A stretch of DNA of 64,000 nucleotides from BTUB01 sp963836585 (GCA_963836585.1 CAWIJV010000001.1:372001-436000); one strand, 5' to 3'. Counted from the stretch's first letter, positions 1 to 8,199 are shown. Notes: a model not told the origin generated them from the letters alone. Translations and numbers: made by a program.

Positions 1-2172
1 GGTGCTACTGGCCCAACCGGAGCTACCGGAAATACTGGTGCAACTGGACCCACTGGATCAACGGGCGCAGTAGGTGCGACAGGCCCAAATGGCCCTCAAG
101 GTGCAACGGGCCCGACTGGATCTTTTAATACTTCCAATCCGGTAATCTTTAGCAATACGGGCAATGCTAGTGGGTGCACCGGTGGTTCTCCGGCAGTCAT
201 TGTTGCCGGTGGCGAAGTGATTTTTGGTAACTTAGGTGTTGGCAGTAATCTGGTGGTTTGCGGTAGCATGAGTGGCGCAAACTTAAATACTAATGTTTTA
301 AGCAGTTCCGCAAATTGCAATCTCTCAATTGGCGATAACACTAATCCTGTGAGTAATGGAACAAGTAATACCGCACTGGGTGAAAATGCCTTACAAAATA
401 CTACCGCTTCAGATAATACAGCTGTTGGATGCGATGCATTGCAAAATGTGATAAGTGGTGGCAACAATGTAGGCATTGGTTTTCAAGCGATGCAAAATGC
501 TTCCGGATCAAGCACCAATGTGGCGATCGGTCAGGATGCGATGCAAAATTCTGCTAGCTCAAGTACCAATGTGGCCATTGGCAATACGGCAATGAGAAAT
601 GGTTCCGGTACTAATAACGTGGCTATTGGTAATGCGGCGATGTCTGCAGCGACCGGATCAAGTACTAATGTGGCCATCGGGCTTGATGCAATGCAAAATG
701 CCGGCAATGGTTCAAATACAAATGTGGCAATTGGCAGTACGGCAATGCAAAATAGTTCTGGTACTAATAATGTAGCAATTGGTAATGCGGCGATGGCTGC
801 TGCCCCTAGCGCAAGCACTAATGTGGCAATTGGTCTTAATGCAATGCAAAATGGTAGTGGTTCCAATAATGTTGCTATTGGTCAAAATACAATACGTAAT
901 GGGACAGGAATAGATAACATAGCCATTGGGCCCAATGCGCTCACTAATGTATTCGGTTCATATAATGTTGCTCTTGGTTTAGATTCGTTGGAAAATGTTG
1001 GTTCAGCAAGCACTAATGTGGCGATTGGGAAAGCTGTTTTAGGAAATGCTGCCGGAGCAAGCACCAATATAGCACTTGGTAGTTTAACTATGCAATTTGC
1101 CGCCAATGCTAGTAATAATGTGGCATTAGGCACTGATGCAATGCAAAATGCAAGTGGTGCAACTAATAATGTGGCTTTAGGGAGTTCCGCTATGCAAAAT
1201 GCCAGCGGTTCTAATAATGTTGCTCTTGGTCAACTTTCAATGGCTAATGGGACAGGGATAGATAATGTAGCAATTGGCAATCATGCACTAGCGAGCGTAC
1301 TTGGTTCATATAACGTGGCAATTGGTTTTGAGCCATTGCTAAATGCTGGCGTATCTAATACTAATATAGCAGTTGGTTTTCTCACTATGCAAAATGCGAC
1401 GGGTACCGCATCAAATATAGCATTAGGAAGTAGTTCAATGCAAAATGCGGTGGGAGCAAGTACCAATGTGGCTTTAGGGAGTTCCGCGATGCAAAATGCG
1501 AGCGGCGCAACCCTCAATGTGGCATTGGGTAATAATGCAATGCAAAATTGTACTGCAGCGACTAATAATGTAGTTCTTGGTGCTAATGCGATGATGAATG
1601 GCGGAGGATTTAATAATGTGGCAATTGGTAGCAATGCCATGCAAAATGTGGCAACGGGGACCTTTAATGTAGCCATTGGGCAGGAAGTAATGCAAAATAA
1701 TAGCGGTGCATACACCGATATTGCAATTGGTTATCAGGCATTAAAAAATGCCATAAATGCTACTTATAATGTGGCTATTGGTACTCACTCAATGCAATTT
1801 GCTATTGGCGCTTATGATACTATCGCTATAGGGGATTTAACGGCCCAAAACTTAGGCGTTAACAACCAACTCAATGTAGCAATTTGCCGACGCGCAATGC
1901 AATATGCAAGTGGATGCTCATATAATGTGGCGATTGGCTTTGATGCTCTGGCAAATTGCCACGCGAACTTCAATGTAGCAATTGGATTTGATACTATGGC
2001 AAATGCAAATGGAACTGGAAGTTATGATAATATAGCTTTAGGGAGTTTTGCGATGCAAAATGCGAGTGGTTCTAATAATGTTGCTCTTGGACTCAATGCC
2101 ATGGTAAATGGGACAGGAATAGATAACATAGCCATTGGGCCCAATGCGCTCACTAATGTATTCGGCTCATAA
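1..2172 (+). CDS. Giant surface repeat protein, N-terminal part (collagen-like + YadA-head-like repeats); 5' end outside window
   Basis: The frame is open from base 1, so the true start lies upstream. The first ~40 codons are Gly-X-Y triplets of the GATGPTGATG kind, a collagen-like stalk. From about base 330 come dozens of degenerate 14-16 residue units of the form NVAIGxxAMQNxxGxxT, reminiscent of trimeric autotransporter (YadA-type) head repeats or phage-fibre stacks. Such repeats form surface fibres; adhesion is inference. The frame ends at TAA 2170-2172 because of an extra base relative to a near-identical internal copy at about 900-970; the protein clearly continues in the next frame to 3100. 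The full product would exceed 1030 residues within this window alone. Broken gene or sequence error cannot be separated here. Confidence 0.75.
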   Translation, partial: GATGPTGATGNTGATGPTGSTGAVGATGPNGPQGATGPTGSFNTSNPVIFSNTGNASGCTGGSPAVIVAGGEVIFGNLGVGSNLVVCGSMSGANLNTNVLSSSANCNLSIGDNTNPVSNGTSNTALGENALQNTTASDNTAVGCDALQNVISGGNNVGIGFQAMQNASGSSTNVAIGQDAMQNSASSSTNVAIGNTAMRNGSGTNNVAIGNAAMSAATGSSTNVAIGLDAMQNAGNGSNTNVAIGSTAMQNSSGTNNVAIGNAAMAAAPSASTNVAIGLNAMQNGSGSNNVAIGQNTIRNGTGIDNIAIGPNALTNVFGSYNVALGLDSLENVGSASTNVAIGKAVLGNAAGASTNIALGSLTMQFAANASNNVALGTDAMQNASGATNNVALGSSAMQNASGSNNVALGQLSMANGTGIDNVAIGNHALASVLGSYNVAIGFEPLLNAGVSNTNIAVGFLTMQNATGTASNIALGSSSMQNAVGASTNVALGSSAMQNASGATLNVALGNNAMQNCTAATNNVVLGANAMMNGGGFNNVAIGSNAMQNVATGTFNVAIGQEVMQNNSGAYTDIAIGYQALKNAINATYNVAIGTHSMQFAIGAYDTIAIGDLTAQNLGVNNQLNVAICRRAMQYASGCSYNVAIGFDALANCHANFNVAIGFDTMANANGTGSYDNIALGSFAMQNASGSNNVALGLNAMVNGTGIDNIAIGPNALTNVFGS

Positions 2173-3100
2173 TAATATTGCTCTTGGTTTAGATTCGTTG
2201 CAAAATTCTGGTTCAGCAAACAGTAATGTAGCTATCGGAACAGCTGCTCTAGGAAATGCGACTGGAGCGAATACTAACGTGGCTATCGGTAATCTAGCAA
2301 TGCAATTTTCTACTGGAAGCAGTACTAATGTGGCAATTGGAGCCAATGCACTGCAATATGCAACAAATGTAACTACTAATATCGCAATTGGCCAATTTGC
2401 AATGCAAAATAGTACTGGTGCAACTACCAATGTAGCAATTGGCCAATTTGCAATGCAAAATAGTACTGGCATTAATAATGTTGCTATTGGGACTAATGCG
2501 CTCAGACATAATCTTACTGGATCCAACAATCTTGCTATTGGCCCAAGTGGCGCCGGTTCTGCATTTACTGCAGGTGAAAGCAATAATATCGATATTGGCA
2601 ATGCTGGTATTGCAGGCGATCAAAGCATTATTCGCATTGGCACGCAAGGCAGTCACACTGGTTGCTTTGTTGCCGGTATTTTCACTGGACCTTCCACCGG
2701 TGGTACGCCGGTGTATATTAATTCTTCCGGCCAATTGGGCACCACCCCTTCATCCACTCGCTACAAAAAAGACATTGTTGATTTAGATTCGCAACATGAC
2801 CAGATGTTGAAACTTCGTCCCGTAAGTTTCCATTATAAAAATGATGCGCAGCATCATAAACAGTTTGGATTGATTGCTGAAGAAGTGAATGAGATTTATC
2901 CAGAAATTGTGGTGCGGGATGAAGCGGGCGAGATTTACTCAGTGAATTATATGGCGCTGATTCCGTTGCTGCTTAAGCAGATTCAAGAATTGGAGATGCA
3001 GGTGCAATCGCAAGGCCATGAACTGGGCAGAATTGCCAGTCTCGAGGAGCATGTGGCGGAGTTGCATTCCGCAGTTGCTAAACTTTTAGCTATGGCGTGA
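2135..3100 (+). CDS. Giant surface repeat protein, C-terminal part with S74 intramolecular chaperone domain
   Basis: This is the +1-frame continuation of the preceding repeat gene. About 12 further NVAIG/AMQN repeats run to ~2560, then a GTQGSHTGCFVAGI linker, then a peptidase S74 (endosialidase-chaperone) domain beginning SSTRYKKDIV near 2750. The Ser and Lys of that motif match the expected Ser-Lys self-cleavage dyad. The FGLIAEEVNEIYPE and MALIPLLLKQIQEL blocks are typical of the family. A short coiled coil closes the protein. S74 domains drive trimerisation of beta-helical fibres and then cut themselves off, so the head repeats are probably trimeric. The shown start (2135) is only the first ATG in this frame, not a believable initiation site. 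Confidence 0.75.
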   Translation: MGPMRSLMYSAHNNIALGLDSLQNSGSANSNVAIGTAALGNATGANTNVAIGNLAMQFSTGSSTNVAIGANALQYATNVTTNIAIGQFAMQNSTGATTNVAIGQFAMQNSTGINNVAIGTNALRHNLTGSNNLAIGPSGAGSAFTAGESNNIDIGNAGIAGDQSIIRIGTQGSHTGCFVAGIFTGPSTGGTPVYINSSGQLGTTPSSTRYKKDIVDLDSQHDQMLKLRPVSFHYKNDAQHHKQFGLIAEEVNEIYPEIVVRDEAGEIYSVNYMALIPLLLKQIQELEMQVQSQGHELGRIASLEEHVAELHSAVAKLLAMA

Positions 3101-3138
3101 CAGGAGTAGTATTTAGCTTGATTGCTCGCATGGGGTAA

Positions 3139-4509
3139 CTAAAGCTTTATATCCTTATCGAGTAATTCATAAACGCCTTGGGGATCTTTGAGAGAGGTGC
3201 CGGTTTTTCTCACGATTCCTCTTTCTACCAAGGTTATGAGTCTAAGGCGTGCAGTGCGCGGTGTTACTTTCCAGAAATGAGCGGCCTCTTTGGTGTTCAT
3301 TCGTTCTTTTTTCTTCAGTTGTTCGATAAATTTTTGTTGGTAATCTTGCAAAATCATTTTGTGTTTCTTGGCAGAAAAAATAGTTACCCTGAATTGTGTG
3401 CCTAATTCTTCAAATTTGGGATCTTCAAGACCATGCATGCGACATGCTTCAATAATACGATGTAACCCAGATCCCCATTGTTCAATCCATTTGAGATGGT
3501 AAAGGACTTTGGCGATTACTCTATTACGAATGCGAGAGGCGCCGGCAACTGCTTTTTCTATAGTTAGTCCTAAGGGAAGCCCACCGGGATTGGTAATTTC
3601 TAGACGGTCATCAAAGATAGCAATCGATATATATACACCTTTTATGGCATAATCGGTATGCGCTATCGCATTAATAATTGCCTCACGAACAGCAACTGCT
3701 GGATACTCAGGAATATCTTTTCTTCTAATGGCGCCAATTTCCGCTCTCATGTTTGTATTTCTTCGTATAAATTTTAGTGTTTCATCAAGCGCAAGAGGCA
3801 AATAGGATTCAATGTCCAACTGGTCTAAAAAGGTAGTTTTAGTGGTACCCAGAAAGCGTGCGCAGCGGATGATTGCTTCAGGAAAAATCTTTAATCTTTC
3901 TTTGCCAAAAAGAATAATACCACCATTGCTAGGAAACTTTTTGCTGTTATGGCTTGTGGTGATGCCAATACTATGGGCGTGCTCAGGAGTAATTTTTTTC
4001 CCTGCCTGATCGAAAATATCTTTAATATAGTGCCAATCTAAATCATCTACTTGTTGTTCAATGCATGCCAACTCATCAAAATATTTGTTTCGTGCAAAGT
4101 TCTTTAATGTTTGTAATGTTTCTTCATCCGCCAGTCGATTGGTAGATCCCAGTCGAATATAGACTCCGTTTTCGGGTCCCGATGATCTTAAGTAAAAGGG
4201 CCCGGCAACATGTGGAATAGTTATTACCATGAGCTCTTTGCCTCGATATGTTGAAATAGTGATATCCGGAACAATAAGTGGCGCGATAGAATCGGCGATA
4301 GCACTCGCTAAACGCTCTTCTTCTTTGAGTGGATATTCTATACCAACAACTCTTTTTGATTTATCTACTACCCCTATAACAAGTGTTCCACCGGCTGTAT
4401 TGGCAAAAGCGATAATTGCTTTGATAATGCTGGATAATGATTGTAAATTCTCTTTAAATTCTAAGGTCTTCCCTTCGTCTTGCTTAATGAGTTCTTCGAT
4501 GCTAAACAT
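3139..4509 (-). CDS. AlbA_2/Schlafen-type ATP-binding transcriptional regulator
   Basis: The 456-residue protein has an N-terminal AlbA_2 domain (EGKTLEFKENL, then AFANTAGGTLVIGV, residues ~12-50) and a GHKL-like HATPase_c_4 block in the second half (EITNPGGLPLGLT, then IEQWGSGLHRI, ~305-350). The C-terminal ~60 residues look like a winged helix (MNTKEAAHFWKVTPRTARLR). This architecture is common in bacterial genes annotated as putative transcriptional regulators or RecG-like ATP-binding proteins; the target is not known. It is a lone gene convergent with the repeat protein. Upstream lies a set of repeated TACTCTGAA boxes and an inverted copy (4553-4604) that could be its own operator. Length and motifs appear complete. 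Confidence 0.8.
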   Translation of the reverse strand: MFSIEELIKQDEGKTLEFKENLQSLSSIIKAIIAFANTAGGTLVIGVVDKSKRVVGIEYPLKEEERLASAIADSIAPLIVPDITISTYRGKELMVITIPHVAGPFYLRSSGPENGVYIRLGSTNRLADEETLQTLKNFARNKYFDELACIEQQVDDLDWHYIKDIFDQAGKKITPEHAHSIGITTSHNSKKFPSNGGIILFGKERLKIFPEAIIRCARFLGTTKTTFLDQLDIESYLPLALDETLKFIRRNTNMRAEIGAIRRKDIPEYPAVAVREAIINAIAHTDYAIKGVYISIAIFDDRLEITNPGGLPLGLTIEKAVAGASRIRNRVIAKVLYHLKWIEQWGSGLHRIIEACRMHGLEDPKFEELGTQFRVTIFSAKKHKMILQDYQQKFIEQLKKKERMNTKEAAHFWKVTPRTARLRLITLVERGIVRKTGTSLKDPQGVYELLDKDIKL

Positions 4510-4552
4510 ACCTATTTCCTTGAATAAAAATTGATTTTTTAAACTAAATAGT

Positions 4553-4604
4553 TACTCTGAAATTAACACTGAAGTACTCTGAAGTCAAAAGATTTCAGAG
4601 TACT
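4553..4604. promoter_or_regulatory. Repeated TACTCTGAA boxes upstream of the AlbA_2 regulator
   Basis: TACTCTGAA occurs at 4553-4561 and 4575-4583, exactly 22 bp apart (about two helical turns). An inverted copy, TTCAGAGTA, is at 4594-4602. The second and third copies form an 11-bp perfect inverted repeat (4573-4583 with 4594-4604). The array is 44-95 bp upstream of the regulator start, a position expected of an operator. Function is inferred from spacing and symmetry only. Confidence 0.45.
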
Positions 4605-4625
4605 GCTTCGAAGGTAGACTTTTAA

Positions 4626-4650
4626 CCTAGAAAACGAGTTGTTTTCTAGG
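4626..4650. repeat. Perfect hairpin at the left edge of the IS element
   Basis: CCTAGAAAAC (4626-4635) and GTTTTCTAGG (4641-4650) are exact reverse complements separated by GAGTT. The right arm contains the CTAG at which the IS5-type element inserted. No T-tract follows, so it is not a typical terminator. Confidence 0.5.
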
Positions 4651-5500
4651 TTCTGTGAACCAAATTTAAAAAATGCATAAATAAAAAGTAAGCTTCCTTT
4701 TAAAGAGCTATCAAACACCTAAAAAAGGAAGCCATAATGCATTACTTGCTTAAAGATACAGAATTTACAGAAATATTGAAATTTTTAAGTCAAATTAAGG
4801 GAATTCATAAAAATGATGCCGAGCGGCTGCGCAAATTTCTTGAAGCGGTTGTTTACACACTTAGAACTGGCTGCCAGTGGCGATTACTCCCTTTTTATTA
4901 TGGTAATTGGAGAGCCGTTCATAAGCGGTTTAAGCAATGGAGTAAACGTGGTATTTGGAAAAAATTATTTGAATTTGTACAGAAGGATCCAGATATGGAC
5001 CTTGGCATGATTGACTCTACGATTGTTCGTTCACATGCATGTTCAGCTGGCTATGGATTTCAAGAACAGCAAGCGTTGGGTCGTAGTAAAGGGGGATTCA
5101 CAACTAAGATACATGCTTTCGTGGACGCATTAGGTCTGCCTCTTAAATTCATTTTGACGGCAGGTAATCGTAATGATATTACTCAAGCAAAGCATTTATG
5201 TGAGGGTGTTTTTGATATTCCCATAGTTGCCGACAAGGCGTACGATTGCGATGATTTTGTTGAAAACATTGGAAAGAAGGGATGTGAGGCGAATATTCCT
5301 TCGCGAAAGAATCGTAAAAAACCACGTTCTTATGATGAACATCTTTATAAAGAACGGCATCTTATCGAGTGCTTTTTCGGCAAAATTAAACATTTTCGTA
5401 GAATTTTTTCCAGATTTGATAAATCGGCCCAGTCCTATTTATCTTTTCTGCATTTCGTAGGAGCTTTAATATGGCTCAGATAAAATTTGGTTCACAGAAC
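4650..5500 (+). mobile_element. Complete IS5-family insertion sequence
   Basis: About 851 bp bounded by perfect 19-bp inverted repeats GGTTCTGTGAACCAAATTT (4649-4667) and its complement (5483-5501); the outermost base belongs either to the IR or to the flanking repeat. CTAG is present on both sides (4646-4649 and 5501-5504), matching the 4-bp YTAR-type target duplication of IS5 relatives. It contains one intact transposase gene. The inverted repeat is itself partly palindromic (GGTTC-TGT-GAACC). Intact ends, intact ORF and a clean duplication suggest recent insertion. Confidence 0.9.
4737..5483 (+). CDS. IS5-family transposase (DDE type)
   Basis: The 248-residue protein is a single uninterrupted ORF with SD AAGGAAG before the ATG. 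The N-terminal third is the DUF4096-type helix-turn-helix region (LRTGCQWRLLPFYYGNW). The catalytic triad is visible: D in MIDSTIVRSH (~residue 93), D in VADKAYD (~166) and E in ERHLIECFFGKIK (~212), the last with the usual hxxEcffgklK context. It cuts and joins the IS ends in the cell's DNA. The TAA stop touches the right inverted repeat, typical for these compact elements. Many IS5/IS427-group members of this size need a frameshift between two ORFs; this copy does not. Confidence 0.92.
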   Translation: MHYLLKDTEFTEILKFLSQIKGIHKNDAERLRKFLEAVVYTLRTGCQWRLLPFYYGNWRAVHKRFKQWSKRGIWKKLFEFVQKDPDMDLGMIDSTIVRSHACSAGYGFQEQQALGRSKGGFTTKIHAFVDALGLPLKFILTAGNRNDITQAKHLCEGVFDIPIVADKAYDCDDFVENIGKKGCEANIPSRKNRKKPRSYDEHLYKERHLIECFFGKIKHFRRIFSRFDKSAQSYLSFLHFVGALIWLR

Positions 5501-5599
5501 CTAGGCTGTAGCTTGTGCAATTCTGGCACACTATTGATCATGAGGGATATTTTGCATGATAATGTATACTGTATTTGTATATAACTATAAAGGATCGCG

Positions 5600-5746
5600 A
5601 TGGCAAAAAAGCCTATAAATAAACCCAATATTGATCCTAAGAACAACCGGCAGGTGTTTATAAGTGACGATAAAAAGATGCAGAGAATTTATGAAAAACT
5701 GGTTGAGCGTTATGCGCCGGCTCTTAAAAAATTGGCTGACGGCTGA
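5600..5746 (+). CDS. Small hypothetical protein (48 aa)
   Basis: ATG at 5600 follows AAAGGATCGCG, a good ribosome-binding site. The 48-residue product is lysine-rich and begins MAKKPINKPN, with a helical C-terminal half (MQRIYEKLVERYAPALKKL). It lies in the gap between the IS and the grpE promoter. No family is recognised. Codon use resembles neighbouring genes, which with the SD supports it being real, but there is no homology evidence. Confidence 0.5.
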   Translation: MAKKPINKPNIDPKNNRQVFISDDKKMQRIYEKLVERYAPALKKLADG

Positions 5747-5762
5747 AATTATTGCCTAACTA

Positions 5763-5790
5763 TTGCCATGCAAAAGCTGGCTGCTATACT
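5763..5790 (+). promoter_or_regulatory. Predicted sigma-70 promoter of grpE
   Basis: TTGCCA (5763-5768), 16-bp spacer, TATACT (5785-5790), 31 bp upstream of the grpE ATG. The same TATACT -10 with a 16-bp spacer recurs in front of gyrA. Confidence 0.5.
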
Positions 5791-5821
5791 TTTTTAGGTA
5801 ATATTTCAAAAAAAATTAACT

Positions 5822-6433
5822 ATGAGTTGCCCCATGGAAGAGCACGATCAAATGCAAGAAAATGGAACGCCGGAAAAAGAAGCCTCAGCTATTGAGCAGC
5901 AGTTGCAAGAATGCCTCATGCAAAAAGATGAATGGAAGGACCGCTGCCTACGCAATGCAGCAGAATTTGAGAACTATAAGCGACGCTCAGAAAAAGAGCG
6001 GGTGGGCTGGATTACCAACACGCAAGCGGCATTATTGACCGATATTATTGGTATCGCGGATGATTTTGAACGAGCCCGCCTACGCTTATCCGGGCCTTCC
6101 CATCCTACGCACAAGGCTTCGGAGGACAGGCCCGGCTCGCTTGCTCTTCGTAGCTCGAAGAGCGAAGTAGAGGCAAGCTCCATCGGGCAGGCTAGCACAT
6201 CAGCTGACTTGGAGGGCTTCTCCATGATCTATAAACAGTTCCAAAAGCTGTTAGAAAAATATGGTGTGCAGGAAATAAAAGAGGTAACGGAATTTGATCC
6301 GCATCTGCATGAGGCGATTATGCAGGTGGAATCTCCGGGCCACACCGCGGGGCAGATTGTGCAGGTGCTTCAAAAAGGCTATCGGTTCAAGGATCAGATT
6401 TTGCGGCCGGCTAAAGTGAGTGTAGCTCGCTAG
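5822..6433 (+). CDS. grpE: GrpE nucleotide exchange factor, with an in-frame repeat-derived insert
   Basis: GrpE releases ADP from DnaK in the cytoplasmic Hsp70 cycle. The 203-residue protein has the N-terminal coiled coil (EWKDRCLRNAAEFENYKRRSEKE), the ADDFERA block and the C-terminal beta domain (GVQEIKEVTEFDPHLHEAIMQVE, then GYRFKDQILRPAKVSVA). Between ERAR and LEGFSMIYKQF sits an extra segment of ~35 low-complexity, Ser-rich residues. Its DNA (about 6095-6205) is a palindromic repeat sharing TCGCTCTTCGAGCTA with an intergenic repeat at 21890. The reading frame is kept open. The rest of the protein is normal, so function may be retained with the insert looping out between helix and beta domain. 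It is monocistronic; dnaK is 44 kb away. Confidence 0.93.
   Translation: MSCPMEEHDQMQENGTPEKEASAIEQQLQECLMQKDEWKDRCLRNAAEFENYKRRSEKERVGWITNTQAALLTDIIGIADDFERARLRLSGPSHPTHKASEDRPGSLALRSSKSEVEASSIGQASTSADLEGFSMIYKQFQKLLEKYGVQEIKEVTEFDPHLHEAIMQVESPGHTAGQIVQVLQKGYRFKDQILRPAKVSVAR
6095..6205. repeat. Palindromic repeat inserted in frame within grpE
   Basis: The core GCTCTTCG-TAGCT-CGAAGAGC (6143-6163) is a perfect 8-bp stem. The outer parts (CCTACGCACAAGGCTTCGGAGG; GCCCGG...ATCGGGC) match the CCTACGCC..GGCTTCGGCGG units of the intergenic repeats in reverse orientation. It accounts for the non-conserved insertion in the GrpE protein. Confidence 0.65.
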
Positions 6434-7522
6434 CTACTTAAAATAACTCAGCACACCAATCACTAGCTCGATGCAAATCAGTATGATGATCGAGACGGTG
6501 AGCATATCTTCCCGAATTGCTTCCGTTTTGTGTTGCAACGTGGAAAGCACATCGGTTACAATCGCCAGTTTTTTATCGATCGCATCTTTAAGATTTTTCA
6601 GTTCCCGTTTTTCGGTGAGCAGCTGATAAAGTTCTGAATAATAGGGCTCGCCGGCCAGTTTAATGCTACCTTCCAACCGCTCGGCGATTACCGAGATGTC
6701 CACTTTCAATTTATCCAGATCATCTACCGGGCCTTTGGAGAGCGTGCCGATGAACGGGAAGTATGATTTGAGCGGCACCTTGCGCACGCGGCCCTCGTAA
6801 ATATAATTTAATTGCTGCTCAAGAGTGCGATCAAAGTAACGCAACTCCAAGTGCTGAATGTTGGCAAACTCAAAAAAGTCTAAAATATCCTGATACTCAT
6901 CATCATAAATAAAGGCCGCCTCAGTATCCACCACAATCAGATCGCCGCGGAAGTAACCGATGGCCGAAGCCAGAATTTCATTTTTGTGGTTCTCAGAAAG
7001 TGTTTCGGTTTCAAAGCGAAGAGCCGAAGCGATGATACCGCCATAACTATCTTTGAGCTTCACCATGTCCAGTAACTTTTGTTGCGGATCAACCTGGATC
7101 ACCAAGTATGATGAGCGGGTGTGGAAAAAGTGGGGCTTGGCAATATACTGCCGAATATTTTTAAAGATTACATCCACATCAATAAGACTTTGCTCGGCCC
7201 ATTGATTATCGATCCCCTCTAGCTGCTGGCGGATATTATTGAGCGTGTCCTTAAACGGTATTTTATAGAGCAGGGAGATGGCGCCAAAATTGTGAATTTT
7301 TGCGCTGATGCAGGTGGGGCTTTTTTGAATGTCCGGCATCTCGATGGCCAAGGGGAGGTGATAATTTTTAAAGAATTTAGAAAGGGCCAGCGGTTGAGGC
7401 ACCACGGCTCCGGAAGCTTTCACTTTTTCCAGATTGATATCATCGCCCACATCAAAGGCGTGAAACAGGTAAATATTACCTTCAAAAAGGTGTTCTAAGG
7501 GATAATTTTCTAGTTCTAACAT
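6434..7522 (-). CDS. Hypothetical protein with C-terminal membrane anchor
   Basis: The start chosen is ATG 7522 (MLELENYPLEHLF), which has SD GCGGAG seven bases upstream. The longer frame up to 7660 would only translate a palindromic repeat. The product is ~362 residues: an alpha/beta soluble body, a helical stretch (LYQLLTEKRELKNLKDAIDKK) and a single hydrophobic C-terminal segment (VSIIILICIELVIGVLSYF). The helix-plus-terminal-TM layout recalls RMD1/DUF155 proteins, but key motifs are not convincing, so no function is assigned. It is convergent with grpE (end to end) and lies downstream of the Nudix gene on the same strand. Confidence 0.7.
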   Translation of the reverse strand: MLELENYPLEHLFEGNIYLFHAFDVGDDINLEKVKASGAVVPQPLALSKFFKNYHLPLAIEMPDIQKSPTCISAKIHNFGAISLLYKIPFKDTLNNIRQQLEGIDNQWAEQSLIDVDVIFKNIRQYIAKPHFFHTRSSYLVIQVDPQQKLLDMVKLKDSYGGIIASALRFETETLSENHKNEILASAIGYFRGDLIVVDTEAAFIYDDEYQDILDFFEFANIQHLELRYFDRTLEQQLNYIYEGRVRKVPLKSYFPFIGTLSKGPVDDLDKLKVDISVIAERLEGSIKLAGEPYYSELYQLLTEKRELKNLKDAIDKKLAIVTDVLSTLQHKTEAIREDMLTVSIIILICIELVIGVLSYFK

Positions 7523-7547
7523 GATTATGCTCCGCAAATTAAATCTT

Positions 7548-7602
7548 GAGCCGTTCGCTTCGAGCGAGGCCTTTAGGGCCGAGTCGAGAAGGCAGGAGGG
7601 GT
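7548..7602. repeat. Dispersed palindromic repeat (REP-like), Nudix/membrane-protein gap
   Basis: GAGCCGTTCGCTTCGAGCGAGG, with a second small palindrome (GGCCTTTAGGGCC) just after it, matches the repeat in the dnaK leader (GAGCCGTTCGCCTCGAGCGA). It lies immediately upstream of the preferred start at 7522. Confidence 0.6.
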
Positions 7603-7656
7603 GGCCAGTGCAAACAGTTGATATTACTACCAGGCTACAAGAATGCGGGGCAATGA

Positions 7657-8199
7657 TCAACGGGGGAGGAATTGTTGCATAAATTTCTCATTCATACGCA
7701 ACACTGATGAGTGTAACGTGTACTCAGCAACTTTATCAAAGGGGACCCAGGCAAGATTGTGGGATTCTACACTCACCTTAAAACTACTGCCGGCTGGCGC
7801 TTGCATCAAGTAACGCACATCGTAATGGTAGGCGCAGGTGCCATTGATATGATGGATATCAACATCAAAAATATCTGGATGGGCAAAGGTGAGTCCTTCG
7901 ATGCCCGATTCTTCTAAGGCTTCTTGGGCTGCCACTGTTTTGCAATCGGCAATGCCATCATTGTGGCCGCCTAACTGAATCCAGAGGTTAAACTTTTTGT
8001 GATGCGTGAGAAGGGTATGAGTGTGTTCGGCATTAACAATCCAGATCGAGCTGGTGACATGCCCTTTATTGGCCCGATCAAAGGCGTGTGGATTGGTTTT
8101 GAGAAACTCGATAAAATGTGCAACTTTGTGCTGCTCCTCGACGGTGCACAATGGTGTGGTGGTGAAATGTTGGAGTTGGTGGATTAAGTTCATGATCAT
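7657..8199 (-). CDS. Nudix hydrolase
   Basis: The 180-residue protein has a recognisable Nudix box, GGHNDGIADCKTVAAQEALEE followed by SGI (~residues 77-100). The catalytic EExG core is kept, but the first Glu of the consensus is Ala and the Arg of REUxEE is Gln. Nudix enzymes hydrolyse nucleoside diphosphates linked to other groups in the cytoplasm; the substrate cannot be told. Its start overlaps the lepA stop by four bases (ATGA-type), indicating translational coupling and one operon with lepA. The deviations in the box could mean altered chemistry, though close relatives in the Nudix-13 type group also vary there (recalled, not checked). Confidence 0.8.
   Translation of the reverse strand: MIMNLIHQLQHFTTTPLCTVEEQHKVAHFIEFLKTNPHAFDRANKGHVTSSIWIVNAEHTHTLLTHHKKFNLWIQLGGHNDGIADCKTVAAQEALEESGIEGLTFAHPDIFDVDIHHINGTCAYHYDVRYLMQAPAGSSFKVSVESHNLAWVPFDKVAEYTLHSSVLRMNEKFMQQFLPR

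Noticed and set aside
1..2560. CRISPR-like regular repeats
   Set aside because: The repeats are protein-coding (NVAIG/AMQN units in one open frame), vary in sequence and have no spacer structure.
96..2736. Long antisense ORFs in the fibre gene
   Set aside because: They are low-complexity mirror readings of the repeats without ribosome-binding sites.
7523..7660. N-terminal extension of the membrane-anchored unknown protein
   Set aside because: It would translate a palindromic repeat; the internal ATG 7522 has a strong SD and a better start.
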